Assembly: GCA_964492105.1 (NCBI GenBank)
Contig: CAZBJB010000015.1
Location: forward strand, 1 to 26,415
Length of the DNA stretch: 26,415 nucleotides
Source: JAUZQZ01 sp964492105
GTDB lineage: Bacteria; Pseudomonadota; Zetaproteobacteria; Mariprofundales; Mariprofundaceae
Direction: 5' to 3'
The notes beneath the pieces are model-generated. The model searched no databases, had not been told where the DNA came from, and saw only the letters and a list, made by a program, of their open reading frames with translations. Position 1 is the first letter of the stretch; the number at the start of each line of letters is the position of its first letter. The position numbers and the translations under genes are program-made. This document shows, in pieces, positions 1 through 8,480 of this stretch.

Positions 1-442
1 GAATGTCTCTTATTCAAACAGGGCATTTGTCCAATTCCATCTGAAGCAAAACAGATAAAGCAGCTATCCAACTCTGGATGGTTCATATTCTGGAACAGTC
101 ACCGCCTCCTGGTGAAAAGGGTGTGGAGTGGTTTCTACTGACAACATGGCCAATCACCTGCATGGATCAGGCGGAGGAGTGTCTGCGCTGGTACAAGTTG
201 CGTTGGCGCATTGAGGATTGGCACAGGGTGCTCAATGCCTATGCATTAAAAAAAAAGTTCCCGGACCATGCCTGCTCGGTGATGCGGTTCGGTTGATTGC
301 AGCAATGGGAGGACATCTTGGCCGAAAACACGATCCTGAACCCGGATATCAAGTGATGTGGCAAGGCTACGCTTACCTTCAATTGATGTGCGAAGGCTTC
401 AAACTTGCAGAAAGTCCCTATGGGAGAAATACTTGTGGGTAA
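1..442 (+). pseudogene. Decayed IS4-family-like transposase, C-terminal remnant
   Basis: The reading frame at 45-296 encodes a stretch typical of IS4-family DDE transposases: a hydrophobic strand (WFLLTTWPIT) followed by WYKLRWRIEDWHRVL. The latter matches the YREK signature (Y-x2-R-x3-E-x6-K), except that the final K is N here. The conserved C-terminal tail (LGRKHDPEPGYQVMWQGY, then LQLMCEGFKLA) lies in another frame, at about 281-442. The helical segment that normally separates the two blocks is missing, so the copy has an internal deletion as well as a frameshift. A TGA at 42 interrupts the upstream part. The N-terminal portion would lie left of the window or be lost. The copy is non-functional; the exact IS name and the terminal repeats cannot be set from here. 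Confidence 0.75.
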
Positions 443-613
443 AGGGCAGATCTAGGTTGAACTTTTTCAGCTTGCCTGGCGATCATGATTATCACTTTTA
501 CAGAAGACATGCCGCACTGGCAAATTCGAAATGTGGTACGGGCGATTCTGAAAGTACTCAAGTCCTGTTTCTTCGATACCGGATATGTCTCCGGTGATGA
601 TGGAATCCGGTGA

Positions 614-2383
614 TTGTCCAATGCAAGATTCATCCGTACAGTGACGCATGTGAATAATCCGGGATATAAAGTCCTTGCTCGCCGCTGGCGACCACAACGG
701 TTTGCTGATCTTACCGGTCAGGATGTCGTGGTGCGGACATTGCAAAATGCATTGAAAAACAGCCAAATGGCGCATGCTTATCTACTGACCGGTATCCGTG
801 GAACAGGTAAGACCACGATCGCCCGCTTGCTCGCTATGGTGGTCAATTGTGATCATCCCGGGCATAGCGAGCCTTGTGGTGCGTGTGGAGCGTGCGTCTC
901 CATTGGGCGTGGCAACAATCTGGATGTACAGGAAATGGACGCAGCCAGCCATACCGGTGTGGACGACATTCGTGAAATCCTTGATTCGGTGCGTTATCCG
1001 CCTTCCACACTCAAATATAAGGTTTATATCATTGATGAAGCGCATATGCTGTCCAAGAATGCCTTCAATGCATTGCTTAAAACCCTGGAAGAGCCGCCGG
1101 AACGGGTGTTGTTTATTCTGGCCACGACCGAGGTCGAAAAGCTTCCTGTTACCGTGCGTTCACGTTGTCAGCGATTTGATTTGCGGCGTTTGGGCGTGGA
1201 TGAAATCAGCCGCTATCTGGCGCACGTGTTGACTGAAGAAAAAATAGCTCATGAACCGGAATCCCTGCATGAAATCGCACATGCCGCGGACGGAAGCGTA
1301 CGCGATGCGTTGAGTCTTACCGAGCGAGTGTTGGCCTATGCCGGAGGGCAGTTCACCATGGTCGATGTGCGCAAGGCACTTGGGCTGGTTGGGCCTGAGA
1401 TCACACGCTGGTTGTCTGATGCCATTTTCACCGGGAAAAGCAAAGCCTCTGTAGAGATCTTGCGGCGCTCAGTGATCAGTGGTCATGCGCCACGCGCCGT
1501 GCTGATGGCCATGGGAGAAACATGGCACGAGCTGGCATGCCTGATGGTGGATGATACGCTGCTGGAGAGTGATCCGGGGGAAGTGCAGCGGCAATGGCTT
1601 TCGGGTTGGTCGGGTTGTTGGGATGCGCAAAGCCTGGACTTGCGCTATCAGGTGTTGTTGCACGGCTTGCGCGATTTAGAGGTGCTTGATGAACGCCGGG
1701 GTGCGGAAATGCTGGTGCTACGCCTTGCCGGGTTATATCGCCTGAATGCACCGCGAAAAACACCCGAAATGGAATCGAATATGGCGGGTCGGTTGGACAC
1801 TGGTAATCTTGTGGGTGAAGGGCCGGATGGTGACGGGAGCTTGATGGTATCACATCGGGGTAAACTGACGGAGGAGCATGCCGACAGCGACAGTACGCCT
1901 CTGTCTTCTACTGAAGTTAACAGATATGATGAAGGTCACAAACCGGAAGGAACCCTGCTTCCGGATCCGTGGAAGGGGATGCCGGGCCGACGTTGCACCA
2001 ACTGGAAAGAAGCAGTTGCCGCGTATGGGCAGGTGCGCACCGGTATGGCTGCCATGCTGGATCATGTATGGTGTCTGGATTTCGCAGAGACGGTTCGTCT
2101 GGCCCTGGATAAGCATCAGGAGAGAGCCATTGCGACGGCGGATCGGCTGGCGTTTTCCGAGTGGCTGGGACGTGAAGTGCATTGGGAGCCGCGTAGTGAA
2201 CATGAAGGCGAAACGCTGTCGCAGGTACGTATCCGTGAGGCCGAAGTATGTCAGCGGCAGTTGGAACGGGCTGCCCGTGAAGAACCTCATGTTCAGGCAC
2301 TCATGCGCGAATTCGGAGCAAAGATCGAACATGTCCGTGCACCGGGGATAACAACGGATACGACATTGGAGGAACAACCATGA
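614..2383 (+). CDS. dnaX: DNA polymerase III subunit tau/gamma
   Basis: This is the AAA+ subunit of the clamp loader, which opens and loads the beta clamp during replication and bridges the polymerase cores. From the TTG at 614, the product shows Walker A (GIRGTGKTT, residues 60-68), a four-cysteine zinc module (C79, C88, C91, C94), Walker B (VYIIDEAHMLS) and the sensor/arginine-finger stretch VRSRCQRF. A variable charged region then leads to a tau-like C-terminal domain. The start is uncertain: family members begin just before YxVLARxWRPQ, so GTG at 641 or 650 is at least as likely as TTG 614, and none has a strong ribosome site. The stop overlaps the ybaB start (ATGA), as in the usual dnaX-ybaB-recR operon. 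The 170 bp upstream, after the IS remnant, holds no gene that I can see; a weak TTGCCT / TATCAC pair near 470-500 could be a promoter. Confidence 0.96.
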   Translation: MSNARFIRTVTHVNNPGYKVLARRWRPQRFADLTGQDVVVRTLQNALKNSQMAHAYLLTGIRGTGKTTIARLLAMVVNCDHPGHSEPCGACGACVSIGRGNNLDVQEMDAASHTGVDDIREILDSVRYPPSTLKYKVYIIDEAHMLSKNAFNALLKTLEEPPERVLFILATTEVEKLPVTVRSRCQRFDLRRLGVDEISRYLAHVLTEEKIAHEPESLHEIAHAADGSVRDALSLTERVLAYAGGQFTMVDVRKALGLVGPEITRWLSDAIFTGKSKASVEILRRSVISGHAPRAVLMAMGETWHELACLMVDDTLLESDPGEVQRQWLSGWSGCWDAQSLDLRYQVLLHGLRDLEVLDERRGAEMLVLRLAGLYRLNAPRKTPEMESNMAGRLDTGNLVGEGPDGDGSLMVSHRGKLTEEHADSDSTPLSSTEVNRYDEGHKPEGTLLPDPWKGMPGRRCTNWKEAVAAYGQVRTGMAAMLDHVWCLDFAETVRLALDKHQERAIATADRLAFSEWLGREVHWEPRSEHEGETLSQVRIREAEVCQRQLERAAREEPHVQALMREFGAKIEHVRAPGITTDTTLEEQP

Positions 2384-2694
2384 ATATTGAGAAAATGATG
2401 CAGCAGGCGCGAAAGATGCAGGAGAACATGCAGAAAGTACAGGAAGAGATGGCCAGTGTGGACGTGCGTGGCGATGCCGGGGGCGGCATGGTGAAGGTTG
2501 CGATGGGCGGAGACCGTGTGGTACGTAAAGTCGAAATTGATCCTTCCCTGTGGGATGAGCAGGATAAGGACTTGCTGGAGGATTTGGTGGTAGCCGCCAT
2601 GAATTCCGCGCTACAGTCGGTTGATCGTATGATGCAGGAAAAACAGCAGGCCATGCTTGGCGGCTTGCCGCTACCACCTGGATTCTCGCTGTGA
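2380..2694 (+). CDS. ybaB: YbaB/EbfC family nucleoid-associated protein
   Basis: The 104-residue product is a small dimeric DNA-binding protein. It begins with the characteristic methionine- and glutamine-rich helix (MMQQARKMQENMQKVQEEM), continues with a glycine-rich turn and the VRKVEIDPSL strand, and ends with a helical segment and a short LPPGF tail. Length and pattern match the family, which binds DNA without strong sequence specificity and is co-transcribed with dnaX and recR in many bacteria. The ATG overlaps the dnaX stop by four bases. A good ribosome site (TTGGAGGAA) sits about 7 bases ahead, so translation is probably both coupled and independently initiated. The precise cellular role is not settled in the family. 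Confidence 0.95.
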   Translation: MNIEKMMQQARKMQENMQKVQEEMASVDVRGDAGGGMVKVAMGGDRVVRKVEIDPSLWDEQDKDLLEDLVVAAMNSALQSVDRMMQEKQQAMLGGLPLPPGFSL

Positions 2695-2715
2695 GAGGGT
2701 TTTTTTTACCGGCAG

Positions 2716-3339
2716 ATGAATAGATCGGGTTATATATTCCCCGGCATGCCAGCGGCGTTGGCACGGGCGGTGGAGATGCTTTCCTGTTTGCCGGGGATCG
2801 GACCCAAAACAGCACTCCGCCTCAGCCTGAGTATGCTGCAGAAATCCGCGATGGAGATGGAGCAGATGGCGGCTGCGTTGTCGGGTTTGCATCAGGCCAT
2901 TTCTTTTTGTGATCGTTGTGGTTGTTTTGCCGAGCGAGGGCACTGTACGATCTGTGATAATGCGCGCCGCGATAGCAGTGTGGTATGTGTTGTGGAGCAG
3001 CCCGTGGATGTGTTAATGCTGGAGCGCGGGCACGGCTTCCTGGGGTATTACCATGTATTGCACGGTCGTTTGAGTCCCGTGGACGGCATGGGCGTGGAAC
3101 AGTTGAATGTATCTTCCCTGGATCAGCGTGTCGCGGGCGGCACGGTACAGGAATTAATTTTGGCCACCAGCACTACGGTGGATGGTGAAGCAACAGCACA
3201 TTTTATAGCACGCCGGTATCGTGAGCGTGAGATAAAGGTTTCGCGTATTGCCCGCGGGGTGCCTGAAGGCGGAGAGCTGGAATATCTTGATGAATATACG
3301 CTGGCGCGGGCACTGGATCAGCGGGTGTTGTGGTCGTGA
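2716..3339 (+). CDS. recR: Recombination protein RecR
   Basis: RecR acts with RecF and RecO to load RecA at single-strand gaps. The 207-residue product has the expected order: a helix-hairpin-helix (LPGIGPKTALRL, about 25-36), a four-cysteine zinc finger (C65, C68, C77, C80), and a TOPRIM domain starting at VVCVVEQPVDV. The conserved Walker-B-like stretch reads LATSTTVDGEATA, followed by SRIARGVPEGGELEYLDEYTL, which is close to invariant in the family. It lies 21 bp after ybaB. The gap contains a run of eight T (2700-2707) but no hairpin, so it is not read as a terminator. No clear Shine-Dalgarno precedes ATG 2716; ATG 2746 is a possible shorter start. Confidence 0.97.
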   Translation: MNRSGYIFPGMPAALARAVEMLSCLPGIGPKTALRLSLSMLQKSAMEMEQMAAALSGLHQAISFCDRCGCFAERGHCTICDNARRDSSVVCVVEQPVDVLMLERGHGFLGYYHVLHGRLSPVDGMGVEQLNVSSLDQRVAGGTVQELILATSTTVDGEATAHFIARRYREREIKVSRIARGVPEGGELEYLDEYTLARALDQRVLWS

Positions 3340-3478
3340 TGGCCAATAACGGCAACGGGATCTGATGTTTTTTTTGACAGCGTTATCCGCCAGGGCGATG
3401 TTTGCGGGTTTATGACTGCGGCAATTATCGGGCACAGGCCATTGGGCCAAGCGCCGTGCCGGACAAACAACAGGAAAT
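3340..3478. other. Intergenic stretch between convergent recR and cysE
   Basis: These 139 bp, with the adjoining repeat copy at 3479-3679, separate recR from the 3' end of the oppositely oriented cysE. I see no convincing reading frame. There is one T8 run near 3366-3373, and a weak pair of TAACG/CGTTA half-sites around it, but no stem strong enough to call a terminator. Confidence 0.5.
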
Positions 3479-3679
3479 CAACCTGCATTATTCATAAATG
3501 AAGCCGCGCCCCTGGCTTGCCCCTTTGTCCGTACCAAAGCCCTCGCCGGTCGTCCGTATGCACGGCTACGATCCTCTTTCTCGACAAATCCGTTGCGAAC
3601 AAAGGCCCGGCCTGTCTGCGTGCGTTCACGCACAGGCAGGCGCAGTCATTACGACGATTCATGAATAGCTCGGGCTAGG
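3479..3679 (+). repeat. Dispersed ~200-bp intergenic repeat, family A, copy 1
   Basis: This copy shares several blocks with 21680-21875 and 23858-24060. The left end CATTATTCATAAATG (3485-3499) is nearly identical to copy 3. A core CCGTATGCACGGCTACG (3554-3570) and TCCGTTGCGAACAAA (3589-3603) is shared with copy 2. The right end, read in reverse complement (TAGCCCGAGCTATTCATGAA), resembles the left ends, so the element has imperfect terminal inverted repeats of about 20 bp. Inside lies a hairpin around TGCGTG-CGTT-CACGCA (about 3617-3634). It sits between convergent genes and encodes nothing recognisable. This layout fits a MITE-like, non-autonomous element; the family is not one I can name. 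Confidence 0.75.
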
Positions 3680-3686
3680 GATAATG

Positions 3687-4433
3687 CTAAATACCACCGC
3701 CACCAAGGAAACGTTCCAGGTTTGAATGTTCCTTGTCCATGTCTTTTTCGACATCCGTCCTGTGGCCTTTCTTTTTTCTGGTATCAGGGTGTATCTCGTC
3801 AATGCGCGCATTCACATCATCAACCAGTCTCAATACATGCCGAAGCGCCTCCGCCACGGGATTCGGCATCAGATGATGATCCAGATTGATTTTACCGCCC
3901 TCAATGACCGTCTCGGTCGTGCCGACGATCATGCCGGGGATGCCAATCACCGTAGAATGTGCGGGCACATCCCGCAATACCACTGAATTGGCTCCGATCC
4001 GGGTCTGTTCACCAACGGTAATCGCACCCAGGATTTTGGCACCTGCGCCAATAATGACGCCATCTTCAAGCGTGGGATGGCGTTTTTTCTTCTGCCACGT
4101 CGTACCACCCAGCGTAACACCATGATACAATGTGACATCATGACCGATTTCCGTTGTTTCACCGATAACCACACCCATGCCATGATCAATAAAGAAACGG
4201 CGTCCGATGGTGGCGCCCGGATGGATTTCGATCCCGGTCAACCAGCGGGTCAAATGCGAGACAAGCCTGCCCGGAAACTTCAGCCGATGTGTCCACAACC
4301 AATGGGCCATACGGAACATCCAGATCGCATGCAGACCGGGATAGGTTGTAATCACCTCCAGCGTTGAACGCGCGGCAGGATCCCGGTCAAAGGCACTGGC
4401 AACATCCTCTTTCAGGTAATCCCACAATTTCAT
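3687..4433 (-). CDS. cysE: Serine O-acetyltransferase (EpsC/short CysE type)
   Basis: This enzyme transfers acetyl from acetyl-CoA to L-serine, the first step of cysteine synthesis. From ATG 4433 the 248-residue product begins MKLWDYLKEDVASAFDRDPA, the usual start of the short CysE type, and then has a left-handed beta-helix of hexapeptide repeats. The active-site region reads FFIDHGMGVVIGETTEIG and LYHGVTLGG, followed by KRHPTLEDGVIIGAGAKILG. The extra residues possible upstream of 4433 overlap the M16 gene and do not look like the family, so the shorter start is preferred, though its ribosome site is weak. The C-terminal tail is charged and ends FLGGGGI. It follows the M16 peptidase gene by about 50 bp on the same strand and is probably co-transcribed. 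Confidence 0.93.
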   Translation of the reverse strand: MKLWDYLKEDVASAFDRDPAARSTLEVITTYPGLHAIWMFRMAHWLWTHRLKFPGRLVSHLTRWLTGIEIHPGATIGRRFFIDHGMGVVIGETTEIGHDVTLYHGVTLGGTTWQKKKRHPTLEDGVIIGAGAKILGAITVGEQTRIGANSVVLRDVPAHSTVIGIPGMIVGTTETVIEGGKINLDHHLMPNPVAEALRHVLRLVDDVNARIDEIHPDTRKKKGHRTDVEKDMDKEHSNLERFLGGGGI

Positions 4434-4485
4434 GGCAGTGAATACATTCTCAACGGCATAAGGCCAGCACTGTAACCATGCCGCA

Positions 4486-5739
4486 CTAGCCCTGCAAATC
4501 CTCCGGAAGAGCATTTAAGGCTTTATCGGGGCCACTAAAACTCCACAGGGCCGGCGCACAAAGGTGCCTGTTTGCCCATGAGCGCAGATCTTCGAGTTCA
4601 ACCCGCCTCACGCGCTCCACCCATTCACGCATGGGTCGTATCCTTTTTTCATCAAGCCGCGCGCCCAGATGCATCATATTGGCGTCCGTGGAATCCATAC
4701 CCATGCGTATTGAAACCTCCAGCTGCCGCTTGGCCCTCGCCAGCACCGGTGGACTCAGCACATTGCAAAATGATCCTATCACATCCTGAATAATCCCGGT
4801 GCATTCGGCCAATCGGTCAGGATCGGTGCTGGCGCTGATGGTCCACGTTCCCGCATCGCTCAGGCTGGAAAGATGAGAGGAAACGCTATATGCCAAACCA
4901 CGTTTCTCACGTACTTCACGAAATAATTGCGAACTCATACCCCCGCCCAGCGCCAGATTGGCCAGCCACGCAACGGGACGATCTGCCGATGCCGATGCAA
5001 TGCCGGGGAATGTGCATACAATGTGTGCCTGCTCATCATCGCGTACCAGTTTTTGCACACCTGTTCCCATGTGTGGCGTCTCGCGATCCACGAACACACT
5101 GGCCCGCGGCCAATGCCAGGCCCTCACATATTCCAATAATGATTCATGATCCACGCAGCCCGCGGCGGCAATCAGCATGCGTGGCGGTCGATAGCGGCTC
5201 CCAAGAAAAGCAGCAAGCCCGTTTTGGCTGAAATCGGCCAGCGTTTCGCGCGTACCCAGAATGGATCGTCCCAGCGTTTGTCCGGGAAACAAGGCTTCCG
5301 CATGACGGTCAAATATCCACTCCTCCGGCACATCCTCCGTCATGGACATTTCGGAGAAAATTACCTCGCGTTCGCGCTGCCATTCATCTGCCGGCAGTGT
5401 CGGCGTCAGTACCATGGCACACAGGATGGACACCGCCTGTTGACAATCCTCTCGTAACACCCGCATGTGGAAACAGGTACGCTCGCGGGCGGTAAATGCG
5501 TTAGCCGTTCCACCCAATTCGTCCAGCAATTCACTCAATTCATGGACATTATGACCGTGCGTGCCCTTAAACAGCATGTGCTCCAGCGCGTGGGCAATAC
5601 CCGCCTGTTCCTCGCGCTCATCACGGCTGCCAACATCCAGAAAAATCCCGATGGACACCGTCTGCGCGTCAGGCATGGCATGGGTCATCAATAACGGGCC
5701 ATCCTGAATCCGCGTTTCGCGAATGGGTGATATGGTCAT
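4486..5739 (-). CDS. M16 family zinc metallopeptidase (processing-protease-like)
   Basis: The 417-residue product has the inverted zinc motif HALEH (H50-x-x-E53-H54) with the third ligand E130, at the spacing expected for M16 peptidases. The second, catalytically inactive half carries the conserved REVREKRGLAYSV segment that completes the chamber. The family is related to mitochondrial processing peptidase and to Bacillus YmxG/MlpA. Its physiological substrate in bacteria is often unknown, and nothing here defines it. No signal peptide is visible. The gene lies downstream of pnp in the same direction, an arrangement also seen in other bacteria. A candidate pnp terminator lies in the 114-bp gap, so expression may be reduced relative to pnp. 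Confidence 0.93.
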   Translation of the reverse strand: MTISPIRETRIQDGPLLMTHAMPDAQTVSIGIFLDVGSRDEREEQAGIAHALEHMLFKGTHGHNVHELSELLDELGGTANAFTARERTCFHMRVLREDCQQAVSILCAMVLTPTLPADEWQREREVIFSEMSMTEDVPEEWIFDRHAEALFPGQTLGRSILGTRETLADFSQNGLAAFLGSRYRPPRMLIAAAGCVDHESLLEYVRAWHWPRASVFVDRETPHMGTGVQKLVRDDEQAHIVCTFPGIASASADRPVAWLANLALGGGMSSQLFREVREKRGLAYSVSSHLSSLSDAGTWTISASTDPDRLAECTGIIQDVIGSFCNVLSPPVLARAKRQLEVSIRMGMDSTDANMMHLGARLDEKRIRPMREWVERVRRVELEDLRSWANRHLCAPALWSFSGPDKALNALPEDLQG

Positions 5740-5802
5740 CTATGCGTTCCTGAACCAAACAGGAAGAGCCTGAACCACGAAGACACAGAGGGAAAGGCAA
5801 CG

Positions 5803-5824
5803 AAAAAGAGGCGGAATACCCGCC
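5803..5824 (-). terminator. Candidate intrinsic terminator after pnp
   Basis: Read on the minus strand, GGCGG-GTATT-CCGCC is followed by a T-rich tract (TCTTTTT). The stem is only 5 bp, although flanking bases could extend it imperfectly. It lies 30 bp past the pnp stop and ahead of the M16 gene. It is a plausible partial terminator. Confidence 0.5.
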
Positions 5825-5853
5825 CCTTCCTGTTCCGCCCTGCTTCGAACAAA

Positions 5854-7968
5854 TCAAGCATCTTCAGCATCACCACCCTCTTCCAGCAGCGCCTTCATGG
5901 ACAGACGAATACGTCCATTGCGATCTACATCCAGTACCTTGACGCGCACGACCTGACCTTCCTTCAGTTCATTGGAGACCTTTTCAACACGATGGGTGGC
6001 AATCTGTGAGATATGAACCAGACCATCCGTTCCGCCAACAACACGTACAAAAGCGCCGAAGTCCATCAACTTGACCACCTTACCGGTATAAATCGCACCG
6101 ACTTCCACCTCCGCTACAATATCCTCGATCATTTTTCTGGCTGCCTTGCCGGCATCACTACTCACCGCGAAGATCTTGATCGTACCATCGTCCTCAATAT
6201 CTACCTTGGCACCGGTTTCCTCGACAATGCCGCGAATCACTTTACCGCCAGCGCCGATAACCTCGCGAATCTTGTCCACCTTGATCTTCATGGTGAACAT
6301 GCGCGGTGCATGCTCGGCAATACTGGCACGCGGTGTTTCAATACACTTGGCCATTTCATCCAGAATATGCATACGACCCGCGTGTGCCTGCGCCAGTGCT
6401 TCCTTCATGATCCCGCGGGTAAGTCCGCCAATCTTGATATCCAGTTGCAGCGTAGTAACGCCGTCACGCGTACCGGCCACCTTGAAATCCATATCTCCCA
6501 AATGATCTTCATCACCAAGGATGTCGGTCAGTATGGCATGGCCGTCTTTTTCCAGGATCAGGCCCATGGCCACGCCAGCTACCGCCGTTTTTACCGGTAC
6601 ACCGGCATCCATCAGTGCCAGGGAGGTACCGCAAACCGAAGCCATGGAAGATGAACCATTGGATTCGGTAATTTCAGATACCGAACGGATGGTATAACCA
6701 AAATCGTCCACACTCGGAATTACAGCCTCGATCCCCCGCCGCGCGAGACGCCCGTGCCCGATCTCACGGCGCCCCGGCGGACCCATGCGGCGCGCTTCAC
6801 CGACGGAGTACGGCGGGAAGTTATAGTGCAGCATAAAGCGCTGTTTGCTTACGCCTTCCAGTGATTCGGTCAACTGCATATCGGAATCGGTACCCAATGT
6901 GATGGTCACCATCGCCTGTGTCTCGCCGCGGGTGAACAGGGCGGAGCCATGCGTACGCGGCAGCACCCCGATCTGACAGTCAATCGCGCGCACCTGATCG
7001 GTGGCGCGACCGTCAATACGCGGGTTCCCCGCAAGAATGGAACGGCGAACCACATTCTTTTCCAGACTCTTCACGGCAGAGCTTACATCGTTGGCGGAGA
7101 ACCCGCCCGGATCCTCTTCCGTGCCCGCCAGTTTTTCCTGTGCCGCAGCGCGAATCCCTTCCACCCTGGCTGAACGAACTGATTTATCAACAATCGAATA
7201 CGCCTCACGCACATCAGTTTCAAACGCGGCGTTGACAGCCTCCTGCACAGCATCATTACCCGCCAGATCGACAAGCAGCTTCTCCTTACCGGCAGCCGCG
7301 ACCAGGGTGTTAATAGCATCAATCACTGGCTGATAGCCTTCCTGACCGAAGGTGATCGCATCAGTCATCTGATCCTCGGACAATTCCTTCGCTTCGGATT
7401 CAATCATCAATACCGCATCGCGCGTACCTGCCACGATTAAATCCAGATCGGATGTCTTCATCTGCGCATAGGTCGGATTCAGTACAAACTCACCATCAAT
7501 CAACCCCACGCGGGAAGCAGCAATGGGCCCGTTAAACGGCACATCGGAAATCGCCAGTGCCGCAGAAGCGCCGTTGAGCGCGACAATGTCCGGATTGTTA
7601 TCTTCGTCGGCGGAAATCACCGTGGCGATCACCTGTGTTTCATGAAAATAGCCTTTGGGAAACAACGGGCGGATCGGACGGTCAATCAGACGGGAAGTCA
7701 GCGTTTCCTTCTCGCTTGGGCGCCCTTCGCGTTTGAGGAAGCCGCCCAGAAAACGTCCCGCCGCATAGGTCTTTTCCTGATAATGGACGGTAAGTGGCAT
7801 GAAATCCACGCTTTGCAGAGGCTGTTTGGCCGCAGTGGCAGCAACCAGAAGCACGACATCACCGTATTGAATCATGACGGCACCACCAGCTTGACGGGCG
7901 ATGCGCCCGGTCTCCATGGAAAGTTCACGGCCGGCAACCGTCGCGCTACTTTTCTTGATATTAAACAT
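5854..7968 (-). CDS. pnp: Polyribonucleotide nucleotidyltransferase (PNPase)
   Basis: This is the phosphorolytic 3'-5' exoribonuclease of the RNA degradosome. The 704-residue product has two RNase PH-like domains separated by the helical linker. The second contains the conserved FMLHYNFPPYSVGEA segment and the catalytic-region FGYTIRSVSEITESNGSSSM. A KH domain follows with the GxxG loop in IREVIGAGGKVIRGI, and then an S1 domain (GAIYTGKVVKLMDFGAFVRV to the end). Length is normal for the family. The ATG at 7968 is preceded by AAAGGAAAATTA, a good ribosome site. It lies 164 bp downstream of rpsO, the classical rpsO-pnp arrangement, with a long hairpin in the spacer. Confidence 0.98.
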   Translation of the reverse strand: MFNIKKSSATVAGRELSMETGRIARQAGGAVMIQYGDVVLLVAATAAKQPLQSVDFMPLTVHYQEKTYAAGRFLGGFLKREGRPSEKETLTSRLIDRPIRPLFPKGYFHETQVIATVISADEDNNPDIVALNGASAALAISDVPFNGPIAASRVGLIDGEFVLNPTYAQMKTSDLDLIVAGTRDAVLMIESEAKELSEDQMTDAITFGQEGYQPVIDAINTLVAAAGKEKLLVDLAGNDAVQEAVNAAFETDVREAYSIVDKSVRSARVEGIRAAAQEKLAGTEEDPGGFSANDVSSAVKSLEKNVVRRSILAGNPRIDGRATDQVRAIDCQIGVLPRTHGSALFTRGETQAMVTITLGTDSDMQLTESLEGVSKQRFMLHYNFPPYSVGEARRMGPPGRREIGHGRLARRGIEAVIPSVDDFGYTIRSVSEITESNGSSSMASVCGTSLALMDAGVPVKTAVAGVAMGLILEKDGHAILTDILGDEDHLGDMDFKVAGTRDGVTTLQLDIKIGGLTRGIMKEALAQAHAGRMHILDEMAKCIETPRASIAEHAPRMFTMKIKVDKIREVIGAGGKVIRGIVEETGAKVDIEDDGTIKIFAVSSDAGKAARKMIEDIVAEVEVGAIYTGKVVKLMDFGAFVRVVGGTDGLVHISQIATHRVEKVSNELKEGQVVRVKVLDVDRNGRIRLSMKALLEEGGDAEDA

Positions 7969-8045
7969 TAATTTTCCTTTGTGAACCCATATACAGGCTG
8001 AGAATACGGAACGGAAACAGTATGAACAAACGCAAGAGAAGGGAG

Positions 8046-8110
8046 GGAGGGTTTACTTTCTTCCACGGAAAAACCGACAGCCGAACACCGGAAAAGTGAA
8101 ACTGTCCTCC
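8046..8110 (-). promoter_or_regulatory. Long imperfect hairpin in the rpsO-pnp spacer (possible RNase III/PNPase control site)
   Basis: Blocks at 8046-8064 (GGAGG, GTTT, ACTT, TTCC) pair in order with 8090-8110 (GGAA, AAGT, AAAC, CCTCC), with small bulges of 1-3 bases. This gives a stem of about 17 paired bases around a 25-base loop. In E. coli, RNase III cleaves a stem-loop at this position and PNPase represses its own synthesis through it. The pairing is seen in the sequence; the function is inferred by position. Confidence 0.45.
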
Positions 8111-8132
8111 TCTTTTACCCTTGATGGATGTA

Positions 8133-8402
8133 TTAACGGCGCAACCCAAGACTATCAATCAGGGTACGATAACGATTGAAATGCTTGGTTTTCAGATAGT
8201 TCAACATATTGCGTCGGGCACCGACCATTTTCAGCAAACCCCTGCGGGAATGATGATCCTTGTGGTGCGTCTTGAAGTGTTCGCCCAGTCCATTGATGCG
8301 AGCGGTCAACAGTGCAACCTGCACCTCGGGGGAACCCGTATCACCCTCATGCGTGGCAAATTTACTGATAATTTCATTTTTCTGTTCCAAATCCAGCGAC
8401 AT
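8133..8402 (-). CDS. rpsO: 30S ribosomal protein uS15
   Basis: The 89-residue product is full length for uS15, a primary 16S rRNA-binding protein of the small-subunit platform. It carries the family signature FATHEGDTGSPEVQVALLT, the HHSRRGLLKMVGARRNMLNYL block that contacts the three-way junction of 16S rRNA, and the terminal YRTLIDSLGLRR. An AAGGA ribosome site lies about 10 bases before ATG 8402. It is the first gene of the minus-strand rpsO-pnp group and is divergent from rpmE. A candidate promoter lies at 8452-8480. Confidence 0.98.
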   Translation of the reverse strand: MSLDLEQKNEIISKFATHEGDTGSPEVQVALLTARINGLGEHFKTHHKDHHSRRGLLKMVGARRNMLNYLKTKHFNRYRTLIDSLGLRR

Positions 8403-8451
8403 TGAATCCAGCGTTCCTTTTTAATTTTTTTTCCTTGTTATAGGGCGTCGA

Positions 8452-8480
8452 ACCATAGCGCCCGGAAACCCGCCTTGCAA
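8452..8480 (-). promoter_or_regulatory. Candidate sigma-70 promoter for rpsO-pnp
   Basis: On the minus strand, TTGCAA (8480-8475) is separated by 17 bases from TATGGT (8457-8452). This places the start of transcription about 45 bases ahead of rpsO. Spacing is ideal and both hexamers are close to consensus. Confidence 0.55.

Noticed and set aside
614..2383. Programmed -1 frameshift in dnaX giving a separate gamma form
   Set aside because: No A-AAA-AAG type heptamer in the correct frame was found near the middle of the gene; the A runs near 1233 and 1756 do not fit.
2695..2715. Terminator between ybaB and recR
   Set aside because: There is a T8 run but no GC-rich stem before it, and the genes form a conserved operon.
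5775..5795. ACCACGAAGACACAGAGG phrase between pnp and the M16 gene
   Set aside because: It looks like a simple purine-rich repeat word seen in many genomes, but it occurs once here and supports no claim.
6013..6654. Large antisense frame over pnp, and similar frames opposite proA, dnaX and other genes
   Set aside because: These are shadows of well-conserved genes and have no family features of their own.
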